From Pseudomonadota bacterium (GTDB lineage Bacteria; Pseudomonadota; Alphaproteobacteria; Rickettsiales; SXRF01), in the NCBI GenBank assembly GCA_028873525.1, contig JAGWIM010000008.1:1-38413 (forward strand): a stretch of DNA of 38,413 nucleotides. The letters are read 5' to 3'. Below, in pieces: positions 21,698 through 31,669 of the stretch (its first letter is position 1; the number at the start of each line of letters is the position of its first letter). The notes beneath the pieces were generated by a model that worked only from the letters and a program-made list of their open reading frames with translations, was not told the origin of the DNA and did not search any database. A program made the translations under genes and the position numbers.

Positions 21698-22306
21698 TCA
21701 GGCTGTCTCCCTTATCTCGATAGACGAACCCGTATGTACATGAACCAGCAGTGCGAGTAAATCTTTTTCAGCCAGCGCCACGCAGCCTTCGGTGGGTGCA
21801 TAGTCCGGTGTTGCGACATGCAGGAAAATGGCGCTGCCCCTGCCTGGCACGGCAGGCGCATCATTATATCCGATGGGGACAATCAGGTCGTATACATGGT
21901 CGTCATGCCACAGGCGCTCGGCGGAAACCCCGCCCGCCGGCGGCAATGTGACGTGGCGGTTATAGACCGGGCTTTTCGGATCATCGCACCAGCCGTCGTT
22001 TTTATGGATAATGCGAAGCGGCAATCCGGTTTCCGGCTTGGGCGTCCGGTCGGCGCGATACCAGCATTCGCGTAAGCGATATACCCCCAGGGGGGTACAG
22101 CCGTCACCCTCTTTTTTATTCGCCGAGAATCCGCCCTTGCCGACGGCGCAGCGACAGGTTTTTGCGCGAAAGACAAGCGTATTGCCCTGAACGATTACGG
22201 TGTCAGGTGACGGGTGACGGGTGACGGAATCAGATAACCCTTCTGACACCTGACACCCGCCACCTGACGCCCGCATTTTCCACCGCCGTGATAATCTGCG
22301 CGGCAT
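21698..22306 (-). CDS. L,D-transpeptidase/YkuD-domain protein (start uncertain; N-terminus lies in a repeat)
   Basis: [22 protein letters not shown]...[31 protein letters not shown]; HxxxxxxxxTxGCVxL-type catalytic motif. Confidence 0.85.
   Translation of the reverse strand: MPRRLSRRWKMRASGGGCQVSEGLSDSVTRHPSPDTVIVQGNTLVFRAKTCRCAVGKGGFSANKKEGDGCTPLGVYRLRECWYRADRTPKPETGLPLRIIHKNDGWCDDPKSPVYNRHVTLPPAGGVSAERLWHDDHVYDLIVPIGYNDAPAVPGRGSAIFLHVATPDYAPTEGCVALAEKDLLALLVHVHTGSSIEIRETA
22200..22275. repeat. Family-B inverted repeat at the dxs/YkuD junction
   Basis: GTGTCAGGTGACGGGTGACGGGTGACGG...CTGACACCTGACACCCGCCACCTGACGCCCGC. Confidence 0.8.
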
Positions 22307-24140
22307 TCAGCCCCGCCTCGTCATACTGCGCGTGCGGCGCATTCTGTTCAATGAATGTATCCGGCAGGGTCAGCGGCAAAAGTTTCGCTTTGCCGGAAAG
22401 CAAGCCCTCGCGCGCCGCGAATTCCAGCACGTGCGCGCCGAAACCGCCGCTGGAACCCTCTTCCACCGTCACCACCAATGCATGATCTTTGAGCAATCGC
22501 TTTATCAGTCCCTCATCGAGCGGTTTGGCGAACCGCGCATCGGCCACCGTCGCATCAAGTGTTTCCGCCGCCTTCAGGCATTCGGCCAGCCGCGTGCCCA
22601 ACGAGAGTAATGCGACACGATTGCCTTCGCGCATGATTCTTCCCTTGCCGATCTCAAGCGGCATACCCACCGGGGGTATGGCGACGCCCGTGCCCTCGCC
22701 GCGCGGATAGCGGAAGGCGATGGGGCCGTCGTCATAGGCCACGGCGGTCGCCACCATATGCACCAGATCCGCTTCATCGCTGGCCGCCATCACCACAAAA
22801 TTCGGCAGCGTGGAAAGATACGTAATGTCGAACGATCCGGCATGGGTCGGCCCGTCGGCGCCGACCAGCCCGGCGCGATCGATGGCAAACCGCACCGGCA
22901 ATTTCTGCAAGGCGACATCATGCGCCACCTGGTCGCAGGCGCGCTGCAGGAAGGTGGAATAAATGGCGCAGAACGGCTTGAAACCTTGCGCGGCAAGCCC
23001 GGCGGCGAACGTCACCGCATGTTGCTCGGCGATGCCGACATCGAAAGAGCGCCTGGGAAATCTTTTGGCGAAGGCGTCCAGCCCGGTGCCCGACGGCATG
23101 GCGGCGGTGATGGCGATAATCCTGTCGTCCTTCGCCGCTTCCTTCATCAGGCTTTCGGCAAACACTTTGGTGTAGCTCGGCGCGCCGCCGGCTGATTTTT
23201 TCTGCGCGCCGGTTTCGACGTTGAAGCTGGTGACGCCGTGGAATTTATCGTCAGACGCCTCAGCGGGCGCGTAGCCGTGCCCTTTTTTCGTCACGACATG
23301 CAGCAATATCGGGCCGCTGCCTTTTTCATTTTTGATGTTCTTAAGCACCGGCAGCAGGTGCGCCAGATTATGGCCGTCCACCGGCCCGACATAATAAAAG
23401 CCCATCTGCTCGAACAGCGTGCCGCCGACGGCGAAATCGCGCGCGAAATGCTCGGTCTTGCGCATCAGCCGCGCCAGCGGCTCGGGGAATTTCTCCGCCA
23501 CTATTTTCCCGATGTCGCGCAGCTTGTGGTATGGCTTCGAGGAAAGCAGCCGCGCCAGATACGCGCTCATGGCGCCGGTGGGCGGCGCGATGGACATGTC
23601 GTTATCATTCAGAATCACGATGAGCCGCGAACCGAGGCTGCCGGCATTGTTGAGCGCCTCGAAGGCCATGCCGGCGCTCATCGCCCCGTCGCCGATAACG
23701 GCCACGACCTCGTGCGACTTCCCTTCAAGATCGCGCGCCACCGCCATGCCGAGCGCGGCGGAAATGGAGGTGGAGCTGTGCCCGGCGCCGAAATGATCAT
23801 ATGGGCTTTCCCCGCGCTTGCAGAAACCGGACAGCCCGCCCGGTTTCCTGAGCGTACGGATGCGGCCGCGCCTGCCGGTGATAATTTTATGCGGGTAAGA
23901 CTGATGGCCGACGTCCCAGATAACGATGTCACGAGGCGTATCGAACACGTGGTGCAGCGCAACGGTCAGCTCGACGACGCCAAGCCCGGCGCCCAGATGC
24001 CCGCCGGTTTCGGAGACGGCGGCAACGGTTTCGGCGCGCAACTCGACGGCCAATTGCTCAAGTTGCTCCAGGCTCATGCCGCGCATATCCGCGGGGTCAT
24101 GCACAGTGTCGAGTAAGGGTGTGCTCACGTTCGCCGCCAA
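22230..24140 (-). CDS. dxs: 1-deoxy-D-xylulose-5-phosphate synthase
   Basis: [60 protein letters not shown]. Confidence 0.97.
   Translation of the reverse strand: MAANVSTPLLDTVHDPADMRGMSLEQLEQLAVELRAETVAAVSETGGHLGAGLGVVELTVALHHVFDTPRDIVIWDVGHQSYPHKIITGRRGRIRTLRKPGGLSGFCKRGESPYDHFGAGHSSTSISAALGMAVARDLEGKSHEVVAVIGDGAMSAGMAFEALNNAGSLGSRLIVILNDNDMSIAPPTGAMSAYLARLLSSKPYHKLRDIGKIVAEKFPEPLARLMRKTEHFARDFAVGGTLFEQMGFYYVGPVDGHNLAHLLPVLKNIKNEKGSGPILLHVVTKKGHGYAPAEASDDKFHGVTSFNVETGAQKKSAGGAPSYTKVFAESLMKEAAKDDRIIAITAAMPSGTGLDAFAKRFPRRSFDVGIAEQHAVTFAAGLAAQGFKPFCAIYSTFLQRACDQVAHDVALQKLPVRFAIDRAGLVGADGPTHAGSFDITYLSTLPNFVVMAASDEADLVHMVATAVAYDDGPIAFRYPRGEGTGVAIPPVGMPLEIGKGRIMREGNRVALLSLGTRLAECLKAAETLDATVADARFAKPLDEGLIKRLLKDHALVVTVEEGSSGGFGAHVLEFAAREGLLSGKAKLLPLTLPDTFIEQNAPHAQYDEAGLNAAQIITAVENAGVRWRVSGVRRVI
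22662..22680. repeat. CATACCC-ACCGG-GGGTATG palindrome in dxs
   Basis: Perfect 7-bp arms, 5-nt centre. Confidence 0.8.
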
Positions 24141-24287
24141 TCTACAATTTCCCGGGATTCAGATGTAGAGGGAAAAAAGCATAAAGTCGAGACGTTAGAT
24201 GTCTTCAGTGCGCCGGAAAGCACGTGCGTTGGCGCGTGATCGGCGGAAACGCGGAAAACAGGGCCGGGGACAGGTCATGGCGGTAAT

Positions 24288-24902
24288 TTAATTGACGACC
24301 TTGCGGCCGTTCCGGATGGTGATGGTGACGCGGCCATCATACATGGCGTATTTGCCGTCCGGCAGCGGCTTTGGCCTGCCCCGCGCATCAATGGCATAGA
24401 CGCTCGAGCCGACGAAACCCACTTTCTGGCCGCTGCGCAGGTACACCCCATGGTGCGCCGACAGATCAAGATAAGGGATGACGGCATCCATGCCGGCGTC
24501 GGAATGCGGCGGCAGCGATGATTGTGACAGCGGCGGCGGCGGGTAATAGCCGTTCTGCGCCGGCGGCGGCGAGGCGGGCATCGGCCGGGAAGAGTGGTAC
24601 GGGTTGGCCCTCGCATAGGGATTCTGGCGACCCTGCTGAAGATAAACCGGAAGACCCGCATGGTCCGCCACGCCCGGATTGGCCTGGTTAACATATGGAT
24701 TAACCGTACTATATCCCGGATTATTCAGCATGGCCGGTACGCCGCCCTGCAGCTTGTTATGTTCATCGATCGCCTCGATCAGCGGATCCTTGCCGGCCAG
24801 GGCTGCGGCACGGTCTTCCCTGGCGTCCTCAATCGGATTGTGGCCAAACGCCACCATCAGGACAATAAGCAGAACGGCAACGATAATAACGACCGGGTTC
24901 AT
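24288..24902 (-). CDS. Hypothetical membrane-anchored protein with Pro-rich linker
   Basis: MNPVVIIVAVLLIVLMVAFGHNP N-terminal TM; Pro/Tyr/Asn-rich middle; C-terminal small beta-rich segment. Confidence 0.65.
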   Translation of the reverse strand: MNPVVIIVAVLLIVLMVAFGHNPIEDAREDRAAALAGKDPLIEAIDEHNKLQGGVPAMLNNPGYSTVNPYVNQANPGVADHAGLPVYLQQGRQNPYARANPYHSSRPMPASPPPAQNGYYPPPPLSQSSLPPHSDAGMDAVIPYLDLSAHHGVYLRSGQKVGFVGSSVYAIDARGRPKPLPDGKYAMYDGRVTITIRNGRKVVN

Positions 24903-24941
24903 TCGAACAGTATAATCCAAACGGGGGAGATTTTCATCACA

Positions 24942-25853
24942 TTAAATGATGCTGAGGCACCATAAAAGAATGGATTTTTGCACATGCAGGCGGTTTTCCG
25001 CCTCATCGAACACCACCGACTGCGCCCCGTCGATAACCTCTGCCGTCACCTCCTCGCCGCGATGCGCCGGCAGGCAATGCAGGAAAACAGCCTTGGGCGA
25101 GGCCAGCGCCATCAGCGCCGCGTTGACCTGGTAAGGCGCAAGCAGCCGCGCCTGCACCTGCCCGTCCGGATCGCCCATCGAGACCCAGGTATCGGTGACG
25201 ACGGCGTCGGCGTTTTCCACCGCCGCCTGCGGCGAGTCGAGAATGTCGACATGGCCGCCGCGATCTTTCGCCCAGGCAACCACCTCCGGCAACGGCCCCA
25301 GCCGCTGCGGACAGGCGATTCTCAGCGTAAAACCAAACAGCGCCGCCGCCTGTATGTAGCTTTGGGCGACGTTGTTGCCGTCGCCGACCCAGGCGATGGT
25401 TTTGCCTTTGATGCCGCCGCGATGCTCCTCAAACGTAAGAATATCCGCCAGTATCTGGCAGGGATGGCTGAATTCGGTGAGGCCGTTGATGACCGGCACG
25501 GTTGCGTTTTCCGCCAGTTCCTTGAGCTTGGCGTGGTCGTGGCAGCGCAGCAGAATGGCATCGACATAGCGCGACAGGACACGTGCCGTATCGGCCACCG
25601 TTTCGCCGCGCCCGAGTTGCAGATCGTTGCCGCTTAAATAGAGCGCATGGCCGCCAAGCTCCACTATCGCCACCTCGAACGACACGCGCGTGCGCGTCGA
25701 GTTCTTCTCGAAAATCATGGCGAGCTTTTGTCCGGCCAGCAGCGGTGTTGGCTTGCCGGCGGCGCGCGCGGCCTTAAGGGCGGCTGCCTTGTCCAGTATC
25801 AGGCGCAAGCTTACTGCATCAATGTCTGAGAGGTCTAAGAAATGCCGGATCAT
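24942..25853 (-). CDS. argF: Ornithine carbamoyltransferase
   Basis: MIRHFLDLSDID...FEKNSTRTRVSFEVAIVELGGHALYLS; FLHCLPAHRGEEVTAEVIDG. Confidence 0.97.
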   Translation of the reverse strand: MIRHFLDLSDIDAVSLRLILDKAAALKAARAAGKPTPLLAGQKLAMIFEKNSTRTRVSFEVAIVELGGHALYLSGNDLQLGRGETVADTARVLSRYVDAILLRCHDHAKLKELAENATVPVINGLTEFSHPCQILADILTFEEHRGGIKGKTIAWVGDGNNVAQSYIQAAALFGFTLRIACPQRLGPLPEVVAWAKDRGGHVDILDSPQAAVENADAVVTDTWVSMGDPDGQVQARLLAPYQVNAALMALASPKAVFLHCLPAHRGEEVTAEVIDGAQSVVFDEAENRLHVQKSILLWCLSII

Positions 25854-25857
25854 GGTC

Positions 25858-27105
25858 TTAAGCCGCCTCGCATATGTTACGCATAATCCGCAACGCTTCC
25901 TGCACATGCGTCTCGGTAATAATAAGCGGTGGCGTGATGCGGATGACGTTATCCTCCGCCGGAGCGGCGAGGAGTTTCGCCGCGCGCCAATTTTCCACCA
26001 TATCCAGGGGGGGGACTCTGGTTTTAAGGCCGAGCATCAGCCCCCTGCCCCGCACTTCCGCAATCAGCGCCGGAAAATCCTGCGCCAGTTCCTCAAGCCC
26101 GGCCTTCAGCGCCGCGCCGATTTTTTCCACCCGCGCGAAGAATCCCGGCGCCAGCATGACATCCAGCACCGCATTGCCGACCGCCATGGCGAGCGGATTG
26201 CTGCCGTAGGTAGAGCCGTGCGAACCGGGCGTCATGCCGGAGGCGGCGCGGTCGGTGGCAAGGCACGCCGCCAGCGGGAAACCATTGCCGATGCCCTTGG
26301 CCACCGAAACAATATCCGGCGTAATACCCGCCTGCTCATGGGCGAATAACGCGCCGGTGCGCCCCATGCCGCATTGCACCTCGTCGAGGAACAGAAGCAG
26401 CCCGTGCCCGTCGCACAGCGCGCGCAGCCCGCGCAGGAATTCTATAGATGTTTCGCGGATACCGCCTTCACCCTGAATCGGCTCGGCGAGGATGGCAGCG
26501 GTTTCCGGCGTAATGGCGGCTTCCACCGCTTTCAGATTGTTGAACTCCACGCGGTCGAACCCGTCCATCAGCGGCGCGTAGCCCCTGCGGGCGATGTCGT
26601 TGCCGCCGGCCGAGATGCAGGCGAGCGTGCGGCCATGGAATCCGCCTTCCACGGTGATGATGCGGTACCTTCCACCTCCCCCTGGAGGGGGAATGGCCGG
26701 GGCGGGGATACTCCCACCCGCGTCGCTGCTCTCCGCGACCTCCCCACTCCAAGGGAAGGTGGAAAAATATTTCCGTATCATCTTGAGGCCGCATTCCACC
26801 GCCTCGGCGCCGGAATTGCAGAAAAAAACCTTATCGGCAAAAGTGGCTTCGGTCAGCCGGTCAGCCAGCCGTTCCAGCCCCGGCATACGGTACATATTCG
26901 AACAATGCCAGAGAACATCGGCCTGTTTCTTCAGCGCGGCGACGACCTGCGGATGGCAATGCCCCAGCGCATTGACGGCGATGCCGGCGGCGAAATCGAG
27001 ATAGCGTGTGCCATCCTCGGCGAAGAGATACGCCCCCTCGCCGCGCGTGATGGTGATGTTGGAGCGCCGGTAGACCGGCAGGACGGACGGCATAGGATAA
27101 TCCAT
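25858..27105 (-). CDS. argD: Acetylornithine/succinylornithine aminotransferase, with internal insertion
   Basis: YLDFAAGIAVNALGHCHPQV; FFCNSGAEAVE; FHGRTLACISA; LFLDEVQCGMGRTG; start chosen at MDYPMPSVLPVY. Confidence 0.94.
   Translation of the reverse strand: MDYPMPSVLPVYRRSNITITRGEGAYLFAEDGTRYLDFAAGIAVNALGHCHPQVVAALKKQADVLWHCSNMYRMPGLERLADRLTEATFADKVFFCNSGAEAVECGLKMIRKYFSTFPWSGEVAESSDAGGSIPAPAIPPPGGGGRYRIITVEGGFHGRTLACISAGGNDIARRGYAPLMDGFDRVEFNNLKAVEAAITPETAAILAEPIQGEGGIRETSIEFLRGLRALCDGHGLLLFLDEVQCGMGRTGALFAHEQAGITPDIVSVAKGIGNGFPLAACLATDRAASGMTPGSHGSTYGSNPLAMAVGNAVLDVMLAPGFFARVEKIGAALKAGLEELAQDFPALIAEVRGRGLMLGLKTRVPPLDMVENWRAAKLLAAPAEDNVIRITPPLIITETHVQEALRIMRNICEAA
26666..26764. repeat. 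In-frame palindromic element inside argD
   Basis: ACCTTCC...(TCCCCCTGGAGGGGGA)...(GTCGC-N8-GCGAC)...GGAAGGT; encodes ~30 extra aa (FPWSGEVAESSDAGGSIPAPAIPPPGGGG). Confidence 0.75.
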
Positions 27106-27176
27106 TGAAAAAGAGTCGATTGTCTGCGCGAATGCGGTGCTTGTCAAGAGTATCCATTTGCTGGTAAGTTGCCCCG

Positions 27177-27908
27177 ATGTTCGACTGGACAAAGCTGACT
27201 AAGAATCCAACAGATAAGCACGTTATCCCGCAGATGCAGGCGTTCCTGGCGTCGCTGCCGGCATTTTACCCGTCGTCGCGCGCCGATTTCCTGCGCGACT
27301 ATTTTCGCAAGCAGCGCGCGCTCGACATCGGCGCCGGCGAGCATGACGCCGGTTGCTACAACGAAGATCGCTGGGAACACGGCATCATCACCAAGGTGGC
27401 CAGCGCGTCGCTCGGCGTCGACATTAACCCGGAGGTCTGCGAGCATTACACGAAACAGGGCTACCGCTTCGTCTGCGCCGATGCGACATCGGAAATCGAT
27501 TTGGGCGAGCGGTTCGACCGCGTGTTTTTAGGCGATGTTATCGAGCATGTGAATAATCCGGTCGCGCTTCTCAACTTCGCCAAACGGCATCTCGCGGCGG
27601 GCGGAAAGATCCTCATCTCCACGCCCAACCCGTTCTGCCTGTCGTTCCAGCGGGCGCGGCGCAAGAGCACCAACCGGCCGTTCTTCATGGCCAATTTCGA
27701 GCATCTCTCCTGGGTGACGCCGACCAACGCCAACGAGCTAGCGCGCCGCGCCGGACTCACGTTCGCCCGCATTTATTTTCCGCAAATCGCTTTTTCCAAC
27801 GTCCGTTCCCCCAGGGATTTCGGGAAAGCGTTAAACAGCCGCTGGTGGCGCGCGCGCGGCCGCCCGGAACTGGCGCATAAGGAATATATCTACGAGTTTA
27901 CGGCGTAG
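27177..27908 (+). CDS. Class I SAM-dependent methyltransferase
   Basis: ALDIGAGEHDAG...LGVDINPEVCEHY...FDRVFLGDVIEHVNNPVALLNFAKRHLAAGGKILISTPNPF. Confidence 0.88.
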   Translation: MFDWTKLTKNPTDKHVIPQMQAFLASLPAFYPSSRADFLRDYFRKQRALDIGAGEHDAGCYNEDRWEHGIITKVASASLGVDINPEVCEHYTKQGYRFVCADATSEIDLGERFDRVFLGDVIEHVNNPVALLNFAKRHLAAGGKILISTPNPFCLSFQRARRKSTNRPFFMANFEHLSWVTPTNANELARRAGLTFARIYFPQIAFSNVRSPRDFGKALNSRWWRARGRPELAHKEYIYEFTA

Positions 27909-28028
27909 CCGAAAACGGCCGGAATGCCCCCGGAATAAATAGAAAAAAATAGGGGGAAAATAGAGAAATAAACCGAGGAAAATCAAAAATAATACAAAAT
28001 AAACAGGGAAAAAATGCCTTTTTATTCC

Positions 28029-28802
28029 CTATGTCTTGAGCCGATATCCGATCTTGAACAGATGCGCCGTAAGCAACCACAGTGCGAGGTTGGTTCCCGT
28101 CAGCACCAAAGCCCCCAGCCAGACCGAGCCGTCATGATAGCCGATGATGGCATAGCGGAAACCGTCAATCATGTAAAAAAACGGATTGAAATGGCAGATT
28201 GTATAGAACAAGTCAGGCAACTGCCTTATCGAGTAAAACGTGCCGGAGAGAAAGGCCAGCGGCGTGATGACATAATTGGTCATCGCCGATAGCTGGTCGA
28301 AGCTCTGCGACCAGATGCCGCTTAAGACGCCAAACAGCGCCAGCATGATCGAGGCGGAGAGCATGTAAAACAGCGCAACCATCGGATGAAACAGCGAAAA
28401 CGGCACGAATAGATACACCGCCGCCATCACTGACACGCCGACCAGCGCGCCGCGCACGATACCGCCGATCATCAGGCTGAACACGATTTCTCCGCCGGTC
28501 AGCGGCGGCATCAGGATGTCGATGATAACGCCCTGAATCTTGGCCAGCATCAGCGACGAAGAGGTGTTGGCAAAGGCGTTCTGCACGACGGCCATCATAA
28601 TCAGCCCCGGCGCGATGAAACGGTCGAACTCCATGCCCTCGACGAGGCGGCGCTGGCCGCCCATCGCCAGCGTCATAATCGCAAGGAAAAGCAACGTGGT
28701 AATCATCGGCGCGATGACGGTCTGGTTCCAGACTTTCATGAACCGCCAGATTTCGCGCCTGCAGAGGGTGTAGGCACCCAGCGCGTTGATGGAAACCGTC
28801 AC
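28029..28802 (-). CDS. ABC-2 type transporter permease
   Basis: KVWNQTVIAPMITTLLFLAIMTLAMGG...FDRFIAPGLIMMAVVQNAFANTSSSLMLAKIQGVIIDILMPPLTGGE; GTGA overlap with upstream gene. Confidence 0.88.
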   Translation of the reverse strand: MTVSINALGAYTLCRREIWRFMKVWNQTVIAPMITTLLFLAIMTLAMGGQRRLVEGMEFDRFIAPGLIMMAVVQNAFANTSSSLMLAKIQGVIIDILMPPLTGGEIVFSLMIGGIVRGALVGVSVMAAVYLFVPFSLFHPMVALFYMLSASIMLALFGVLSGIWSQSFDQLSAMTNYVITPLAFLSGTFYSIRQLPDLFYTICHFNPFFYMIDGFRYAIIGYHDGSVWLGALVLTGTNLALWLLTAHLFKIGYRLKT

Positions 28803-29551
28803 CGACGGTCGCCTACAAACCGCAGCATGTATATGAAAATATTGATGAAATCAAGGTACAGCCGCAGCGCGCCCATGATGGACATCTTGGCGGCCATTTC
28901 GCCGCTGCTGCCAAGCTGATAGTACATGACCTTGAGCTTCTGCGTGTCCCACGCGGTGAGTCCGACAAAAATAAGTACGCCGACTACCGACAAGGCGAAG
29001 CTGAAGCCAGGGCTGGGGAAAAAGAAGCTGGCCATCGAGGCGAGAATCAGACCGATCAGCCCCATGATCAGGAAATGCCCCATGCCGGTCAGGTCGCGCC
29101 GGGTGGTGTAGCCGTAAATGCTCATGGAGCCGAACGTGCCGGCGGTGATGAAAAAAGCGCGGGCGATGGAAGCACCCGTATAAACGAGAAAAATAGACGA
29201 CAGCGACAAACCGACCAATACGGCGTATGCCCAGTAAACCGCCTGCGCCGTCTGTACGCTCATGCGCTCGATGCCGAAGCTGAGCCACAGCACCAGCCCG
29301 AGCGGCGCCAGCATAACCAGCCAGCCAAGCCCGCTCATGCCGACGGCATGGCCGTCCTGCACGTTGTACATGGCCTGCAGGAAGGCCGGGGAACCCGCCG
29401 CCAGCATGGCGACGATGCCGGTCAGCGCCAGGGCGCTGGCCATATAATTATAGATTTTGAGCATATAGGCGCGTAAACCGGCATCGAAACCGGCGGCGGC
29501 CTGCGGCTGGCTGTAGGCCTGCGCCTGGGCAAAGGGATCGCGGAATTCCAT
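28799..29551 (-). CDS. Bax inhibitor-1/YccA family membrane protein
   Basis: AGLRAYMLKIYNYMASALALTGIVAMLA...GLIGLILASMASFFF...AWDTQKLKVMYYQ...ALRLYLDFINIFIYMLRFVGDRR. Confidence 0.93.
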   Translation of the reverse strand: MEFRDPFAQAQAYSQPQAAAGFDAGLRAYMLKIYNYMASALALTGIVAMLAAGSPAFLQAMYNVQDGHAVGMSGLGWLVMLAPLGLVLWLSFGIERMSVQTAQAVYWAYAVLVGLSLSSIFLVYTGASIARAFFITAGTFGSMSIYGYTTRRDLTGMGHFLIMGLIGLILASMASFFFPSPGFSFALSVVGVLIFVGLTAWDTQKLKVMYYQLGSSGEMAAKMSIMGALRLYLDFINIFIYMLRFVGDRR

Positions 29552-29711
29552 AACTATTCTCCTGTCAAGCTGTTAGGCACTGAGTACGATTATATGGTGC
29601 GGCGCACCAGTTTTTCAATACAAAAAGATCGCCCATGCTTTTCGCTTGAATTACGGCTGGTTTGCGGCTATAGAGGCTCTCCCTTTATCGTCGGGCGAGG
29701 CATTGCCCTGG

Positions 29712-29801
29712 CGGTAAAACCCCGCGCTTGTTGCGGGGTCTGGTATTGCAGGGAACCAGATGAGCAAGTATGTAAACTCTAACCGGACACCGCAATGCGC
29801 C
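29712..29801 (+). repeat. Family-C element, copy 2 (upstream of rpmI)
   Basis: CGGTAAAACCCCGCGCTTGTTGCGGGGTCTGG-N39-CCGGACACCGCAATGCGCC. Confidence 0.8.
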
Positions 29802-29840
29802 CGCAGTAAATGCGGGCATATGCGGGGATGGAGACCGAAA

Positions 29841-30044
29841 ATGCCCAAGTTGAAAACCAAAAGCGGTTGCAAGAAACGCTTCCGCTTCACCGCCACCGGC
29901 AAGGTGAAAACCCCGCAGGCCGGCAAGCGCCACGGTATGCGCAAGCGCACCAACCGCTTCATCCGCAACGCCCGCGGCAGCACCATGATGGACGACGCCG
30001 ATGTCCATCGCATCGTGCAATACATGCCATACGGCTCGAAATAA
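29841..30044 (+). CDS. rpmI: 50S ribosomal protein L35
   Basis: [46 protein letters not shown]. Confidence 0.97.
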   Translation: MPKLKTKSGCKKRFRFTATGKVKTPQAGKRHGMRKRTNRFIRNARGSTMMDDADVHRIVQYMPYGSK

Positions 30045-30049
30045 ATGAA

Positions 30050-30127
30050 ATAGGATGACTAGATAACTGGATGACTAAAAAAATCCTTGATCGAGTCATC
30101 CAGTCATCGAGTCAACCAGTCATCCAT
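30050..30127. repeat. Family-B inverted repeat between rpmI and rplT
   Basis: GGATGACTAGATAACTGGATGACT-aaaaaaatcct-TGATCGAGTCATCCAGTCATCGAGTCAACCAGTCATCC. Confidence 0.85.
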
Positions 30128-30142
30128 TAGGAGCTAAACACC

Positions 30143-30505
30143 ATGTCACACGCACAGAATTCCAATCGCGGCCGCCGCAAAAAACTCTTGAAAATGGCCA
30201 AGGGCTACCGCGGCCGCGCCAAGGATTGCTTCCGCGTCGCCGTCGAAAAAGTCGAAAAAGGCCTGCGCTACGCTTACCGCGACCGCCGCGCCAAAAAACG
30301 CAATTTCCGCTCGCTGTGGATCCAGCGCATCAACGCCGGCGTACGCGAAAACGGCATGGTCTATTCGCAATTCATCAACGGATTGCTGAAGGCCGGCATT
30401 GCGGTTGACCGCAAGGTGCTGTCCGACCTCGCCACCCGCGAGCCGGCAGCGTTCAAAGCGCTGGTCGAGCAGAGCAAGGCGGCGCTGGCGAAGAAGGCGG
30501 CATAG
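30143..30505 (+). CDS. rplT: 50S ribosomal protein L20
   Basis: [71 protein letters not shown]. Confidence 0.98.
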   Translation: MSHAQNSNRGRRKKLLKMAKGYRGRAKDCFRVAVEKVEKGLRYAYRDRRAKKRNFRSLWIQRINAGVRENGMVYSQFINGLLKAGIAVDRKVLSDLATREPAAFKALVEQSKAALAKKAA

Positions 30506-30510
30506 TCTTT

Positions 30511-30598
30511 CGTCATTGCGAGGAGCGGATGCGACGAAGCAATCCAGCGTTTCCCGCCACATTCTTATCTGGATTGCTTCGCTTTGCCTGCAATGACG
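30511..30598. repeat. CGTCATTGCGAGG...GCAATGACG palindromic repeat; contains the pheS start codon
   Basis: CGTCATTGC/GCAATGACG termini, GACGAAGCAATCCAG...CTGGATTGCTTCGC inner arms. Confidence 0.9.
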
Positions 30599-31669
30599 TT
30601 TGATACGAAACAACTCCTTGCCGATTCCCTCGCCGCCATCGCCGCCTGCGAATTCTCCGCCGCGCTGGAAGACCAGCGCATCACGCTCCTCGGTAAGAAA
30701 GGCAAAGTCACCGAGGCGCTGAAAACGCTGGGTTCCGTCGGCCCCGAAGAGCGCAAAACGCTGGGCGCGGCGCTCAATGAAATCAAGAAAGACATCACCG
30801 CCGCCATCGATGCGAAAAAGGCCGATCTGACCAGAAACGAATTAAACGCGCGGCTGGCGCATGAGAAAATGGATGTCACCCTGCCGGCGCGCGATATACC
30901 CCGGGGGCGTATCCACCCGGTGACGAAAGTGACGGAAGAAATCACCGAAATTTTCGCGCGCATGGGATTTTCGGTCGCCGAAGGGCCGGACATCGAGGAC
31001 GATACTCACAATTTCACCGCTCTCAATATTCCCGAGTCGCACCCCGCCCGCCAAATGCACGACACGTTTTATTTGCACGGCAATGGCGATGGCAAAACGC
31101 TGCTGCGCACGCATACCTCGCCGGTGCAGATACGCACCATGAGCGCGGGTAGGCCACCGTTTCGCGTCATCGCGCCGGGTTCCACCTACCGCTGCGATTC
31201 CGACATCACCCACACGCCGATGTTCCACCAGGTCGAAGGATTCGTCATCGACAAGGGCATCCATATGGGACACTTGAAAGGCTGCATCAGCGAATTCCTG
31301 AAAACATTTTTTGAACTCGATGACGTGCCGGTGCGGTTCCGCCCCAGCTTCTTCCCGTTCACCGAACCTTCGGCGGAAGTCGACATCGGCTGCAAACGTT
31401 CGCATGAGGCGATTGAAATCGGCGCCCCCTCCCTTTCATCCTCTCCGCAAGCGGGGGGAACAGAGGAGGGGTGGCTGGAAGTCATGGGCTGCGGCATGGT
31501 GCATCCGAACGTGCTGAAAAACTGCAACCTCGATCCCGAGGAGTGGCAGGGTTTCGCCTTCGGCGTCGGCATCGAGCGCCTCGCCATGCTTAAATACGGC
31601 ATTCCCGACCTGCGTACCTTCTTTGAAAACGACGTGCGCTGGCTGGAATATTACGGGTTCATGCCATGA
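30593..31669 (+). CDS. pheS: Phenylalanine--tRNA ligase alpha subunit, with internal insertion
   Basis: [56 protein letters not shown]. Confidence 0.96.
   Translation: MTFDTKQLLADSLAAIAACEFSAALEDQRITLLGKKGKVTEALKTLGSVGPEERKTLGAALNEIKKDITAAIDAKKADLTRNELNARLAHEKMDVTLPARDIPRGRIHPVTKVTEEITEIFARMGFSVAEGPDIEDDTHNFTALNIPESHPARQMHDTFYLHGNGDGKTLLRTHTSPVQIRTMSAGRPPFRVIAPGSTYRCDSDITHTPMFHQVEGFVIDKGIHMGHLKGCISEFLKTFFELDDVPVRFRPSFFPFTEPSAEVDIGCKRSHEAIEIGAPSLSSSPQAGGTEEGWLEVMGCGMVHPNVLKNCNLDPEEWQGFAFGVGIERLAMLKYGIPDLRTFFENDVRWLEYYGFMP
31426..31471. repeat. In-frame palindromic element inside pheS
   Basis: CCCCTCC...CTCTCCGCAAGCGGGG...GGAGGGG; encodes [16 protein letters not shown]. Confidence 0.75.

Noticed and set aside
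23238-24116. 292-aa plus-strand ORF
   Set aside because: Antisense shadow of dxs
26005-26025. atatccagggggggga in argD as another ATACCC-N5-GGGTAT copy
   Set aside because: Too many mismatches to the consensus arms
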